Notes: generated from the letters alone by a model not told the origin. A stretch of DNA of 64,000 nt from Ramlibacter paludis (GCF_022012305.1 NZ_JAKLTM010000004.1:1-64000); one strand, 5' to 3'. Shown: positions 47,175 through 56,042, counted from the first letter of the stretch. Program-made: numbers and translations.

Positions 47175-48071
47175 ATGCTGCTGCACGTACTGCACGAGAC
47201 CGCTTACGACTACGCGCCCGCGGTGCGCACGGCACAGCACATGGCGCACCTCAAGCCCGCCAACAATGCGCGCCAGCAGCTCCTGAACCACCGCCTGACC
47301 ATCGACCCGCTGCCGGCGCAGCAGATGGAAACCATCGACGTCTACGGCAACACCCGCGCCTTCTTCAGCCTGCAGGTGATGCACGACGGCCTGCGCGTGC
47401 AGTCGGAAAGCCTGGTCTCCACCAGCGCGCCGCCGGCGATCACCACCAGCCTCGCCTGGGACGCCGTGCGCGAACGCATGCGCTACCACCGCGGCAGCCA
47501 CTACGACCCGGCCGCCGAATTCGGCTTCGCCTCTCCCTACGTGCCGCGCGATCCGGCCTTCGTCGATTACGCGCAGGCCTGTTTCGAGCCCGGGCGTCCG
47601 CTGCTGGAAGCCGCCACCGACCTGATGGGCCGCATCCACGCCGACTTCGAATACGAGACGACCGCGACCGACGTCAACACGCCGGCGCTCGAAGCGCTCG
47701 CGCTGCGCAAGGGCGTCTGCCAGGACCTGGCCCACGTCATGCTCGGTTGCCTGCGCAGCCTGGGCCTGCCCGCGCGCTACGTCAGCGGCTACCTGCTGAC
47801 CGAGCCGCCGCCGGGCATGCCGCGGCTGGTGGGCAGCGATGCCTCGCATGCCTGGGTGTCGGTGTGGCTGCCGGGCGCCGAAGCCGGCCAAGGCACCTGG
47901 GCCGACCTCGACCCGACCAACGACCGCACGCCCGGCGAGGACTACGTGACGCTCGCCACCGGCCGCGACTTCTCCGACGTCTCGCCGATCCGCGGCGTGA
48001 TCCACGGCGGCACCCACCATTCGCTGCGGGTGGCGGTGACGGTCACGCCGGCCGAGTCGGATGCTCCCTAA
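47175..48071 (+). CDS. Transglutaminase-like cysteine peptidase family protein
   Basis: 298 residues. An N-terminal beta-rich domain (MLLHVLHETAYDYAPAVRTAQHMAHL, the Bact_transglu_N pattern) precedes the core with Cys182 (KGVCQDLAHVML), His225 (DASHAWVSVWL) and Asp246 (ADLDPTND). There is no signal peptide, so it is cytoplasmic, unlike TgpA. Such proteins accompany alpha-E/ATP-grasp genes and are predicted to cleave or form isopeptide bonds in the same pathway. The ATG is one base after the stop of the ATP-grasp/alpha-E gene. Confidence 0.93.
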   Translation: MLLHVLHETAYDYAPAVRTAQHMAHLKPANNARQQLLNHRLTIDPLPAQQMETIDVYGNTRAFFSLQVMHDGLRVQSESLVSTSAPPAITTSLAWDAVRERMRYHRGSHYDPAAEFGFASPYVPRDPAFVDYAQACFEPGRPLLEAATDLMGRIHADFEYETTATDVNTPALEALALRKGVCQDLAHVMLGCLRSLGLPARYVSGYLLTEPPPGMPRLVGSDASHAWVSVWLPGAEAGQGTWADLDPTNDRTPGEDYVTLATGRDFSDVSPIRGVIHGGTHHSLRVAVTVTPAESDAP

Positions 48072-48096
48072 AATCATCCGATTCCCAGGAGACCCC

Positions 48097-48549
48097 ATGA
48101 ACGTCAACGACAAGCTGAAGGAACTCAACATCACCCTGCCCGCGGTGGCCACGCCTGCCGCGGCCTACGTGCCATTCGTGAAGACCGGCAACCTCGTCTT
48201 CCTCTCCGGCCACATCGCCAAGAAGGACGGCAAGGCCTGGGTCGGGCAGCTGGGCAAGACCATGCAGACCGAGGAAGGCAAGCAGGCGGCGCGCGCGATC
48301 GCTATCGACCTGATGGGCACGCTGCAGGCCGCCGTGGGCGACCTGAACAAGGTCAAGCGCATCGTCAAGGTCATGAGCCTGGTCAACTCCACGCCCGACT
48401 TCACCGAGCAGCACCTGGTGACCAACGGCGCCAGCGAGCTCCTCGGCCAGGTCTTCGGCGACGCCGGCGCGCATGCCCGCAGCGCCTTCGGCGTGGCGCA
48501 GATCCCGATGGGGGCCTGCGTCGAGATCGAGCTGATCGCGGAGGTTTGA
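48097..48549 (+). CDS. RidA/YjgF family protein
   Basis: 150 residues from the ATG at 48097, preceded by CCCAGGAG at good spacing; an in-frame ATG 36 bases earlier is rejected on that basis. It has the YjgF fold: GNLVFLSGHIA near 30-40, VVGDLNKVKRIVKVMSLVNS-like strand-helix, and the C-terminal ARSAFGVAQIPMGACVEIELIAEV with the Arg typical of deaminating RidA proteins. Canonical RidA hydrolyses reactive enamine/imine intermediates from PLP enzymes; this longer subgroup (YjgH/COG0251 type) is less studied. It lies 25 bases after the transglutaminase gene and converges with the stress-protein gene. Confidence 0.9.
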   Translation: MNVNDKLKELNITLPAVATPAAAYVPFVKTGNLVFLSGHIAKKDGKAWVGQLGKTMQTEEGKQAARAIAIDLMGTLQAAVGDLNKVKRIVKVMSLVNSTPDFTEQHLVTNGASELLGQVFGDAGAHARSAFGVAQIPMGACVEIELIAEV

Positions 48550-48552
48550 GCC

Positions 48553-49374
48553 TCAGGCGGAGGCGGGCATCAGCAACACATCGCCGCCCGCCCCCGCCAG
48601 TACCCGGCGGCTGACGCTCCCCAGCAGGAAGTCCGCCAGCAAGCCACGCCCGCGCTTGCCCAGCACCACCAGCTCCGCCCGCATGGCCCGCTCGCGCGCC
48701 AGGATCACGCGGGCCGCATCGCCGAAGGACACCGCCGGCAAGGCGCTGCATGCGGCGCCGGCGCGCGCGATCGCTTCCTCCAGCACCGAATGCGCCCGTG
48801 CCGTCGCGCGCCGCCGCAAGGAGCGCACGACGTGCTCCGGCACATCGGCGGTGCGCATGGTGGCTTCGTGGTCCAGCCGCAGCGCATGCAGCACCTGCAT
48901 GGCCGGATCGCGCGAGAAGGCCGCGGCCGCTGCGATCACGCGACCCGCGGCAGGCGCCAGCTCCACCGGCACCAGCACGCGCCGGTAACCCGCGGCCGGG
49001 CGCCGCTTCACGACCAGCACCGGCACGCGGCACAGGCGCAGCACGCGCTCGGCCTGGGTGCCGAAGATGAAGTCGCGCAAGGGGTTGCCGCGGCGCGCGC
49101 CCATCACCAGCAGCCCGGCGCGGCGCGCCGCGGCCAGCACGCCCGGCAGCACCTCGCCCTCCAGCGCCTCGCAGCGAACTTCGATCGCGAGGCGCGCGGC
49201 GATCTCCTCTGCCAGCGCCGCCACCACGTCCGCATCGGTGGGCGTGTGCAGGAAACGCAAGGCCGTGCGATGGTCGCGCGCCACCAGCGCGGCGCGCCAG
49301 GCCGCATTGGCGCCGGCCGCGCCGGCATCGACCAGGGCCACCACTTCACCCAGGGGCAGGAATTCGGCGCTCAT
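48553..49374 (-). CDS. Tandem universal stress protein (two UspA domains)
   Basis: 273 residues. Two UspA units follow each other: the first ends with VMGARRGNPLRDFIFGTQAERVLRLCRVPVLVV, the second with VVLGKRGRGLLADFLLGSVSRRVLAGAGGDVLL. The G-2x-G-9x-G-S/T nucleotide-binding pattern is best kept in the second half. Tandem Usp proteins respond to stress and can bind ATP or AMP. The ATG overlaps the stop of the Rnk-like gene by four bases, so the two are coupled. Confidence 0.9.
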   Translation of the reverse strand: MSAEFLPLGEVVALVDAGAAGANAAWRAALVARDHRTALRFLHTPTDADVVAALAEEIAARLAIEVRCEALEGEVLPGVLAAARRAGLLVMGARRGNPLRDFIFGTQAERVLRLCRVPVLVVKRRPAAGYRRVLVPVELAPAAGRVIAAAAAFSRDPAMQVLHALRLDHEATMRTADVPEHVVRSLRRRATARAHSVLEEAIARAGAACSALPAVSFGDAARVILARERAMRAELVVLGKRGRGLLADFLLGSVSRRVLAGAGGDVLLMPASA

Positions 49375-49781
49375 GTGGTGTAGTCCCCGCTGGCTTCGGG
49401 CTGGAACAGCACGCCCAGCACGCGCGCGGCCTGCTCCCGGCCGTCCGGGGTGCGCCAGCGCGCCAGTTCGCCGAGCCGCACGCCGAGCAAGGCGGCGCCG
49501 ACCGGCGACAGCACCGAGACATGGCCGCGCGCCGGATCGACGTCGGCCGGATAGCAAAGCGTGAGGCAGGCGGGATCGCCGCCGCTGCTGTCTTCCAGCA
49601 GCACGCGCGTGTTCATCGTCACCACGGTGGGCGACACGGCCTGGGATTCGACCGGGTCAGCGGCGTCCAGCAGTTCGCGCAATTCGGCGGCGATGGCGCC
49701 GGTGGCTTGCGCCAGCAGGCGCTGGATGCGGACGTGGTCCAGGCGGGTGAGCGTGCGCTCGACGGAGGTGAGGGCTTCCAT
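49371..49781 (-). CDS. Rnk/GreA-like nucleoside diphosphate kinase regulator
   Basis: 136 residues from the ATG at 49781, with AAGGAG at good spacing. The N-terminal helix pair (TSVERTLTRLDHVRIQRLL) is short; the C-terminal domain is GreA/GreB-C-like: VTMNTRVLLED, TLCYPADVDPARGHVSVLSPVGAALLG and RVLGVLFQPEASGDY. Rnk binds RNA polymerase near the secondary channel but lacks the Gre cleavage finger; this protein is similar in layout. It is cotranslated with the universal stress protein gene. Confidence 0.87.
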   Translation of the reverse strand: MEALTSVERTLTRLDHVRIQRLLAQATGAIAAELRELLDAADPVESQAVSPTVVTMNTRVLLEDSSGGDPACLTLCYPADVDPARGHVSVLSPVGAALLGVRLGELARWRTPDGREQAARVLGVLFQPEASGDYTT

Positions 49782-49854
49782 GAAAACTCCTTCGCAAGGC
49801 GAAGCCGCGCGCCGCAGCGGAACGGGCGGACGCACGGAAATGCGCGGGCTTCAG

Positions 49855-49905
49855 GCCCGGCGATTCATGGTTTGCGCGAAGAGGGAGAAGGGTGAATCGC
49901 CGGGC
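49855..49905. repeat. Inverted repeat in the gap between the Rnk-like gene and the binding-protein gene
   Basis: Perfect 13-base arms GCCCGGCGATTCA (49855-49867) and TGAATCGCCGGGC (49893-49905) around a 25-base loop. It lies 74 bases before the Rnk-like ATG, in its leader or promoter, and downstream of the leftward binding-protein gene, whose stop is at 50048. The loop is long for a terminator and there is no T-tract, so a regulatory or REP-like role is as likely. The rest of the 266-base gap showed nothing. Confidence 0.5.
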
Positions 49906-50047
49906 TCAGGGAAGTGCGGGCGATCGCGGCCACTGGCCGCGCAGGCGCGGCTGGCAATTGCAGGAGAGGAACGAGGTGTTCACGCGGCCAGTCTAGGCGC
50001 AATCGCGCGCGAGCGGGGCAATGCCCTTGCGGTCCTTGCCAGAATGG

Positions 50048-50905
50048 CTACTCCGGCAAGCGCCCCAGCCCGTACACCATGTCCAGCAACGGCCCGGGCT
50101 GCCCGAGGCCGGAGAAGTAGCGCATGTAGATCTCCTCCAGGGCCTTGGTGCGGTACACCTGCGCCAGCGCCGCATTCACCGCCTGCCGCAGCGCCCAGTC
50201 GCCGCGCGGCAGCACGATGGCATAGGGTTCGTAGGAGATCGGGTCGGCCAGCAAGGCCAGCGCCTTCGGGTCCTTGGACTGGCTCACCATGCCCAGGAGC
50301 AGCAGGCGGTCGCTGACGAAGGCGTCGATCGCGCCGCCCTCCAGCTGCGCCAGGCCCTGCTCGCGATCGGGCACACTCACCACCGTCGCCTTCATGGCCA
50401 GGCCGCGCAAGGCCTCGCCCAGCGCCCTTTCACTGGTGGTGCCGGGCATCACGCCGATCTTCTGGTCGGCCAGCGAGGCCAGCGAGAAGCCGGGCGTCGT
50501 GCGCCGCACCAGCACGCCGGCGCCGTCCAGGAAGACCAGCGACGAGAAGTCGACTTCCTTCATGCGGCCCAGCGTCACGGTGCTGGCGCCGCATTCCATG
50601 TCGGCGTGGCCGCTGGCGACCGCATTGAAGCGCGTCTGTGCCGTCACCGGCATCCACTTCACTTCCAGCGGCGCGCCGAGCTGCCGCTCCATCACCGCGA
50701 CGACGCTGCGGCACAGGTCCACGGTATAGCCCAGCGGCTTCTTGTCGGGGCCCTCGAACGAGAAGGGGATCGCGTCCGGCCGGTAGGCCACGGTGATGCT
50801 CTTGCTGTCCTGGATCTTCTTCAGCCGCCCCTCGGTGGCGGGCTGGGCAAGGGCAAGCGCGGGTGCGAGGCACAGCGCGGCGAACAGGGCGATCGGACTC
50901 TTCAT
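50048..50905 (-). CDS. Polar amino acid-type ABC transporter periplasmic binding protein
   Basis: 285 residues from the ATG at 50905, with a signal peptide (MKSPIALFAALCLAPALALAQ). The class 3 solute-binding pattern is clear: SITVAYRPDAIPFSFEGPDKKPLGYTVDLC, then the ligand-site region FNAVASGHADMECGASTVTLGR and KIGVMPGTTSERAL. It resembles glutamate/aspartate binding proteins (GltI type). No permease or ATPase gene of that transporter type is beside it, so it may serve a transporter encoded elsewhere. It ends the leftward series behind the GMC oxidoreductase gene (64-base gap). Confidence 0.9.
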   Translation of the reverse strand: MKSPIALFAALCLAPALALAQPATEGRLKKIQDSKSITVAYRPDAIPFSFEGPDKKPLGYTVDLCRSVVAVMERQLGAPLEVKWMPVTAQTRFNAVASGHADMECGASTVTLGRMKEVDFSSLVFLDGAGVLVRRTTPGFSLASLADQKIGVMPGTTSERALGEALRGLAMKATVVSVPDREQGLAQLEGGAIDAFVSDRLLLLGMVSQSKDPKALALLADPISYEPYAIVLPRGDWALRQAVNAALAQVYRTKALEEIYMRYFSGLGQPGPLLDMVYGLGRLPE

Positions 50906-50969
50906 GCCGGGACTGTGGCGGTTTGCCCGCACCGCCCCAATTGGACGAAAGTCCCATGCGGCGCGGGAA

Positions 50970-52583
50970 TCAGCCCTCCCGCACCAGCGCCGCGCCCTTC
51001 TCGCCGATCATGACGGTCGCCGCATTGGTGTTGGTCGACACCATGGCGGGCATCACCGACGCGTCGATGACGCGCAGCCGCTCGACGCCGCGCACCTTCA
51101 GCCGCGCATCCACCACGGAACGTGCGTCGCCGCCCATGCGGCAGGTGCCGCTGGCGTGGAACACCGTGCCGCCCTTCTCGCGGGCGAAACGCTCCAGCGC
51201 ATGGTTGCTCACCGTGGCGTCGCCCGGCAGGTACTCGTCGCCGGTGACCACCAGGTCGCGGAACGACGGCTGGCGGTAGATCTCGCGCAGCATCTTCAGC
51301 CCGCTGACCAGCACCTTCGCGTCGTGCGGGTCGGTGAGGTAGTTGGAGACGATGCGCGGCGGCGCCAGCGGGTCGGCCGAGCGCACCTGCACCGTGCCGC
51401 GCGACAGCGGCCGGCACTGGGTGGCCGAAGCCGAGAAGCCGGAGAAGGCATGCAGCGGGTCGCCCGGCTTGTCCACCGACAGCGGCATCACGTTGAACAG
51501 CACGTCGGGTCGTCCCCCCTGCGCGTGTTCGCTGCAGACCATGCCGCCGACCTGGCCGGCCCCCACGGTCAGCGGGCCGCTTTGCTTCAGCAGCCAGCGC
51601 GCGCCCATGCCGGCCAGTGCGAACGGGTTGCGCACCTGGTCGTTGAGCGACATGCGGTGCTTCAGCTTGACGATCACGCGGGCCTGGTAGTGGTCCTGCA
51701 GGTTGGCGCCGACCTCGGGCGCATCGGCGTGCACCGGCAGGCCCAGGCCGCGCAGCAGGTCGGCGGGGCCGATGCCGGAGAGCTGCAGCACCTGCGGCGA
51801 CTGCAGCGCGCCGGCGGCCAGCAGCACTTCGGCGTCGGCGCGCGCGCGCTGCACCTGGCCGCCCGCCAGCCATTCGACGCCGGTGGCCACGCCGTTCTCG
51901 ACCACGATGCGCGTGACGTGCACCCCGGTCTTCACGGTGAGATTGGGCCGCGGCCGCACCGGCGCCAGGAAGGCATGGTTGGCGTCGCAGCGCCAGTGGC
52001 CGCGCAACGTGAGCTGGTAGGCGCCCAGGCCCTCGGTGCGCGCGCCGTTGAAGTCGGGATTGCGGCCATGGCCCGCTTCCACCCCGGCGGCGAGCCAGGC
52101 GTCGCAGTAAGGATGGTCGTTGCGCAGGTCCGAGACGCACAGCTCGCCGCTTGCGCCGTGGTACTCGCTTTCGCCGCCCTGGTAGCGCTCCGACTTCTTG
52201 AAGAAAGGCAGCACCTCGCGGTAGCTCCAGCCGGTGGCGCCGGCGGCGGCCCAGTCGTCGAAGTCGGCATGTTGGCCGCGGATGTAGAGCAGGCCGTTGA
52301 TGGCGCTGGAGCCGCCCAGCACCTTGCCGCGCGGCCAGCTGATCGCGCGGTTGCCGGTGGCCTCCTGCGGCTCCAGCGGGAATTGCCAGGAGAAGCGCGG
52401 GTCGTAGATGGTGCGGAAGTAGCCGATCGGCAGCTTCAGCCAGAAGTTGCCGCCCTCCCCGCCCGCCTCCAGCACCAGCACCCGGCAGGCCGGGTCGGCG
52501 CTCAGGCGATTGGCCAGCACGCAGCCGGCCGAGCCGGCGCCGACGATGATGTAGTCGTAACCGGCGCCGACTCCTTGCGTCAT
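50970..52583 (-). CDS. GMC-family FAD-dependent alcohol/choline dehydrogenase-like oxidoreductase
   Basis: 537 residues from the ATG at 52583, which overlaps the binding-protein stop by four bases; the frame upstream is a shadow. FAD-binding YDYIIVGAGSAGCVLANRL is at the N-terminus. GMC signatures are GKVLGGSSAINGLLYIRG and GALQSPQVLQLSGIG. The C-terminal catalytic region has His in VFHASGTCRMGG and Asn in STNTNAATVM. Members oxidise alcohols such as choline, PEG-type alcohols or sugars to aldehydes. Being in one unit with an ABC importer suggests it acts on the imported compound, which is unknown. Confidence 0.93.
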   Translation of the reverse strand: MTQGVGAGYDYIIVGAGSAGCVLANRLSADPACRVLVLEAGGEGGNFWLKLPIGYFRTIYDPRFSWQFPLEPQEATGNRAISWPRGKVLGGSSAINGLLYIRGQHADFDDWAAAGATGWSYREVLPFFKKSERYQGGESEYHGASGELCVSDLRNDHPYCDAWLAAGVEAGHGRNPDFNGARTEGLGAYQLTLRGHWRCDANHAFLAPVRPRPNLTVKTGVHVTRIVVENGVATGVEWLAGGQVQRARADAEVLLAAGALQSPQVLQLSGIGPADLLRGLGLPVHADAPEVGANLQDHYQARVIVKLKHRMSLNDQVRNPFALAGMGARWLLKQSGPLTVGAGQVGGMVCSEHAQGGRPDVLFNVMPLSVDKPGDPLHAFSGFSASATQCRPLSRGTVQVRSADPLAPPRIVSNYLTDPHDAKVLVSGLKMLREIYRQPSFRDLVVTGDEYLPGDATVSNHALERFAREKGGTVFHASGTCRMGGDARSVVDARLKVRGVERLRVIDASVMPAMVSTNTNAATVMIGEKGAALVREG

Positions 52584-53578
52584 CCCTTCACGACCTCCAG
52601 GAAGGGCTTGGCGTCGAAGTACTCGGTGGCCTTCACCGCGTTCTGGATGCCGCCGGTGGAGACGAAGAAGTCGGTCACCTGCTGCAGCCACTTGGCGACG
52701 GTGCCGTCCTGGTAGCGCTGGCGCCATTCGGCGTTGGTGTAGTACTTGGAGGCCTTGAACTGCTCCTTGAAGTCCGCCAGCGGCACGTCGGTGTACTGCG
52801 TCTTCTGCAGCATCTCGGCGGCCTCGTCGGGCTTGCCGGTGATCAGCGCGTTGGCCTCGGCCCAGCCGGCGATCAGCTTCTTCACCACCGGCTGGTTCTT
52901 GTCGTACCAGTCGTTGCGCGCGGCCCAGCCGCCCATGATCGCCGCTTCGGGGAAGAAGGAGGAAGCGTCGATCAGGCGGCGCGCGTTGGGCAGCTGCTTC
53001 TTGATGACCGAGTCGAAGGGCACCCACAGCGCCACCGCCGGCACGGCGCCGGAGATGAAGGAGCTGACGGCCTCCGTCATGCGCTGGTTGACCACCTGCA
53101 CGTCCTTGGGGTCGACCCTGTTCTGGCGCAGCGCGCGGTCGAGGAAGACGTGCGCGGTGGTGCCGGTGGTGGTGGAGACCTGCTTGCCCTTGAGGTCGGC
53201 CAGGGTCTTGATACCCGAATCCTCGCGCACCCACAGCTGCGCCGTGGCGTACTCGATGTTGTTCATCAGGAAGGCCTTGCCCTGGCCGCGCGCCGGAAAG
53301 TTCGACAGCACGGCGCCGGTGGCCAGCATGTCCAGGCTGCCGCCGATCATGGCCTGGAACAGCTCCAGGCCGGTGGTGAACTTCACCAGCTCGAGCTCCA
53401 GCCCTTGCTTGGCGAAGGCGCCGGTCTGCTGGCCGATGAAGATGTGGCCGTCCACCGCCGGCGTGTGCAGGTAGCCGACCTTGACCTTGGTGCGCGCCTG
53501 CGCGAACACGGGCAGCGCGGCGGCGCCCAGCGATGCGGCGGCGGCCGCGCGAATGACTTGCCTGCGTTGAAGGGCCAT
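52580..53578 (-). CDS. ABC transporter substrate-binding protein, NitT/TauT (SsuA/NMT1) type
   Basis: 332 residues from the ATG at 53578, preceded by GGAGACAGGC. The Tat/Sec-like leader MALQRRQVIRAAAAASLGAAALPVFA contains an RR-type start typical of this family; export to the periplasm is expected. The binding-protein fold shows VGYLHTPAVDGHIFIGQQTGAFAKQGLELE and GKQVSTTTGTTAHVFLDRAL. NitT/TauT proteins bind nitrate, sulfonates, taurine or thiamine precursors. Here the substrate may be an organic compound handled by the GMC enzyme and the MLE-type enzyme. It is followed by the ATPase and permease genes upstream in the same unit. Confidence 0.92.
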   Translation of the reverse strand: MALQRRQVIRAAAAASLGAAALPVFAQARTKVKVGYLHTPAVDGHIFIGQQTGAFAKQGLELELVKFTTGLELFQAMIGGSLDMLATGAVLSNFPARGQGKAFLMNNIEYATAQLWVREDSGIKTLADLKGKQVSTTTGTTAHVFLDRALRQNRVDPKDVQVVNQRMTEAVSSFISGAVPAVALWVPFDSVIKKQLPNARRLIDASSFFPEAAIMGGWAARNDWYDKNQPVVKKLIAGWAEANALITGKPDEAAEMLQKTQYTDVPLADFKEQFKASKYYTNAEWRQRYQDGTVAKWLQQVTDFFVSTGGIQNAVKATEYFDAKPFLEVVKG

Positions 53579-53610
53579 GCCTGTCTCCTTGTGTGAAATC
53601 GTGGGTGGGC

Positions 53611-54417
53611 TCAATCCGAAAGGCGCACGGCCTGCCGTGCCTGCGCCGCGTATTCCTGCATCACCAGGTCGCGGATGTGCGCGCGCAGCTCGCCGAAGCG
53701 CGGGTCCTCGTGCACGTTCTCGGCGCGCGGGTAGCCGAAGGGCACGTCGATGATGGTGCGGATGCGTGCCGGCCGCGCGGTGACGACGACGATGCGCGAC
53801 GAGAGGTAGATCGCCTCTTCCACCGAGTGCGTGATCAGCATCACCGTCTTGCCCTCGGTCTGCAGCACCTCCAGCAGCAGGTCCTGCATCGCCGAGCGGG
53901 TTTGCGCGTCGAGCGCGCCGAAGGGCTCGTCCATCAGCAGGAATTCGGGGCGCACCGCGTAGGCGCGCGCGATCGCCAGGCGCTGGCGCATGCCGCCGGA
54001 GAGGTGCTTGGGGAAGTGGTTGGCGAAGTCGGCCAGGCCCATCAGCTTCATGTAGCGGGCCACCACCGCGTCGCGCTCGCCCGCCGGCACCTTGCTGGCC
54101 GAGAGCTTGAGGCCGAACGCGATGTTCTGGCGCACGGTGAGCCAGGGGAAGACGCCGTACTCCTGGAAGATCACGCCGCGGTCGGGGCCGGGCCCTTGCA
54201 CCGGCTTGCCATCGAGCAGCACGCGGCCCGAGGTCGGCTGCACGAAGCCGCCCACGATGTTCATCAGCGTGGTCTTGCCGCAGCCCGAGGGGCCGATGAT
54301 GGAGACGAACTCGCCGTTGGCGATCTCGAAGGAGACGTCGTCCAGCACGCGCATGGGGCCGTGGTCGGTCGGGAAGTCGACCGAGACGCGGTCGAAGGTG
54401 ATGCGCGTGGAATTCAT
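53611..54417 (-). CDS. ABC transporter ATP-binding protein, NitT/TauT type
   Basis: 268 residues from the ATG at 54417, which overlaps the permease stop (ATGA). All nucleotide-binding motifs are seen: Walker A GPSGCGKTT, Q-loop FQEYGVFPWLTV, signature HLSGGMRQRLAIARA, Walker B FLLMDEPFGALD and switch His in LITHSVEEA. It energises the importer formed with the permease (54414-55232) and the binding protein (52580-53578), resembling SsuB/TauB. Confidence 0.95.
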   Translation of the reverse strand: MNSTRITFDRVSVDFPTDHGPMRVLDDVSFEIANGEFVSIIGPSGCGKTTLMNIVGGFVQPTSGRVLLDGKPVQGPGPDRGVIFQEYGVFPWLTVRQNIAFGLKLSASKVPAGERDAVVARYMKLMGLADFANHFPKHLSGGMRQRLAIARAYAVRPEFLLMDEPFGALDAQTRSAMQDLLLEVLQTEGKTVMLITHSVEEAIYLSSRIVVVTARPARIRTIIDVPFGYPRAENVHEDPRFGELRAHIRDLVMQEYAAQARQAVRLSD

Positions 54418-55232
54418 GCGATGCGGTCCTGCCATGCGACCAGGCGGCGGGTCGCCGCGCGCAGCACCAGGTCCATCGCCAGCGCGATGAAGCCGATGCA
54501 GATGATGCCGACGTAGATGGTGTCGAGCTGGAAGAAGGCGGAGGCGTCCTGGATCAGCGCGCCCAGGCCCTGCTGCGCGGCGATCAGCTCGGAGGCGACC
54601 AGCGTCGCCCAGGCCACGCCCAGCGCAACCCGCACCGCGGTGAGGATGTGCGGGATGGTCAGGGGAATGATCACCTTGCGGAAGATCTCGAAGTCGCTCG
54701 CGCCCAGGGTGCGCGCCACCTTGATGAAGATCGGGCTGATCTGCGCGATGCCCTCGTACATGACGATCACGCCGGCGAAGAAGGACGCGTAGAACAGGAT
54801 CACCGTCTTGGCTGCTTCGCCGATGCCGAAGTACACGATCACCAGCGGGATCAGGGCGATCGGCGGCAGCGCGCGGAAGAAGTTGATGACCGGGTCGATG
54901 AAGGTGCGCAGGCCCTTGTACCAGCCCAGGCAGAAGCCGACCGGCACGGCCAGCACCACGCCCAGCGTGACGCCGAGGAACACGCGCTGCGTCGACATCC
55001 ACAGGTCGGCGGGCAGCCGGCCTTGCGCCAGCACGAGGAACTTGGCGAACACGGCATGCGGGGCCGGCACCAGCGCCGGATTGATCAGGCCGCTGGCGCG
55101 CACGGCGTACCAGAGCACCAGGATCAGCAGCCACGGCGCGAGCACCAGGGCCACCTGGCCCAGGAAGCGGCGCGCGCGGGGCGGCGCCGGCGGCGCGGCC
55201 GTGCGGGCGGGAGCGGAAGCAGCGGGAGTCAT
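54414..55232 (-). CDS. ABC transporter permease, NitT/TauT type
   Basis: 272 residues from the ATG at 55232; a TTG one codon earlier is possible. After a Pro/Ala/Arg-rich cytoplasmic lead, about six membrane helices follow (BPD_transp_1 fold). The ATPase-contact EAA region reads ARTLGASDFEIFRKVIIPLTIPHILTAV near residues 170-197. It is the first gene of the leftward transport/oxidoreductase unit and is divergent from the GntR gene across about 72 bases. Confidence 0.93.
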   Translation of the reverse strand: MTPAASAPARTAAPPAPPRARRFLGQVALVLAPWLLILVLWYAVRASGLINPALVPAPHAVFAKFLVLAQGRLPADLWMSTQRVFLGVTLGVVLAVPVGFCLGWYKGLRTFIDPVINFFRALPPIALIPLVIVYFGIGEAAKTVILFYASFFAGVIVMYEGIAQISPIFIKVARTLGASDFEIFRKVIIPLTIPHILTAVRVALGVAWATLVASELIAAQQGLGALIQDASAFFQLDTIYVGIICIGFIALAMDLVLRAATRRLVAWQDRIA

Positions 55233-55262
55233 CAACCGGTTGTCCTAACGTTCTATACATAG
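55233..55262. promoter_or_regulatory. Operator candidates in the permease-GntR divergent region
   Basis: CAACCGGTTG (55233-55242) is a perfect 10-base palindrome touching the permease ATG, and CTATACATAG (55253-55262) is a near-palindrome with a TATA-like centre that could serve as operator and as a -10 in either direction. GntR/HutC regulators usually bind short palindromes between themselves and the divergent target genes, so one of these may be the site of the regulator at 55305. Confidence 0.35.
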
Positions 55263-55304
55263 TACCATTTGCGCCGTGCCCTCCCCTCGGTTCTTTCCCT
55301 AGCC

Positions 55305-56042
55305 ATGCCGGCCGCCGCCTCCACCCGCTTCGCCGAAAGCGCGGTGCCGCGCTACGTGCAGCTGGCCGACCTGATGCGCCAGCGCATCGCGCGCGGCACC
55401 TGGCCGCACGAGCACCGCCTGCCCTCGCTGGAAGTCCTGATGGGCGAGTTCGGCGTGGCGCGCGTCACCGTGCGGCAGGCGATCGACGTGCTCGCGCGCG
55501 AAGGCCTGGTGTCGCCGCAGCAGGGCCGCGGCACCTTCGTCACCGGCGCGCCCAGCCGCGACCGCATCATCAACGTGGTGACCACGCTCGACGAGCTCGC
55601 GCGGGTCTACGAGGACACCCAGCCCAAGATCGTCAACATCGACGAATCGGTCGGATCGCCGCCGCTGGCCGCGGGCGAAGGCACGCCCGCGCCCGGCTAC
55701 ACCTTCATGCGCCGCGTGCACTCGCGCGACGGCCGCCCGTACTGCGTCATCAGCATCTGGCTGGACGAGCGCATCTTCCGCAAGTCGCCGGCCGCCTTCC
55801 GCAGCAAGACGGTGATCCCGCTGCTGAAGAACATGAAGGGCCTGCGCATCGCCGCGGCGCACCAGGTGCTGACCATCGCCAGCGCCGACATGGAGGTTGC
55901 CGGCCTGCTGCAGCTGCCGATGAACGCGCCGGTGGCCGAGGTGCGCCGCATCTTCAAGGACGCCGCCGGCACCGTGATCTACCTGGCCGACGTCACCTAC
56001 CGCGGCGACGCCATCCGACTCGAAATGGACCTCCAACCGTGA
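55305..56042 (+). CDS. GntR-family transcriptional regulator, HutC (UTRA) type
   Basis: 245 residues from the ATG at 55305 (a start at 55269 is possible but adds an unlikely lead). The N-terminal winged helix is plain: PRYVQLADLMRQRIARGTWP, then PSLEVLMGEFGVARVTVRQAID and GRGTFVTG. The C-terminal UTRA domain (about 90-240) shows YTFMRRVHSRDGRPYCVISIWL and VIYLADVTYRGDAIRLEMDL. It should sense a small ligand, probably the substrate or product of the neighbouring enzymes, and control the divergent ABC/GMC unit and its own operon with the MLE-type gene, with which it overlaps by four bases. Confidence 0.93.
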   Translation: MPAAASTRFAESAVPRYVQLADLMRQRIARGTWPHEHRLPSLEVLMGEFGVARVTVRQAIDVLAREGLVSPQQGRGTFVTGAPSRDRIINVVTTLDELARVYEDTQPKIVNIDESVGSPPLAAGEGTPAPGYTFMRRVHSRDGRPYCVISIWLDERIFRKSPAAFRSKTVIPLLKNMKGLRIAAAHQVLTIASADMEVAGLLQLPMNAPVAEVRRIFKDAAGTVIYLADVTYRGDAIRLEMDLQP

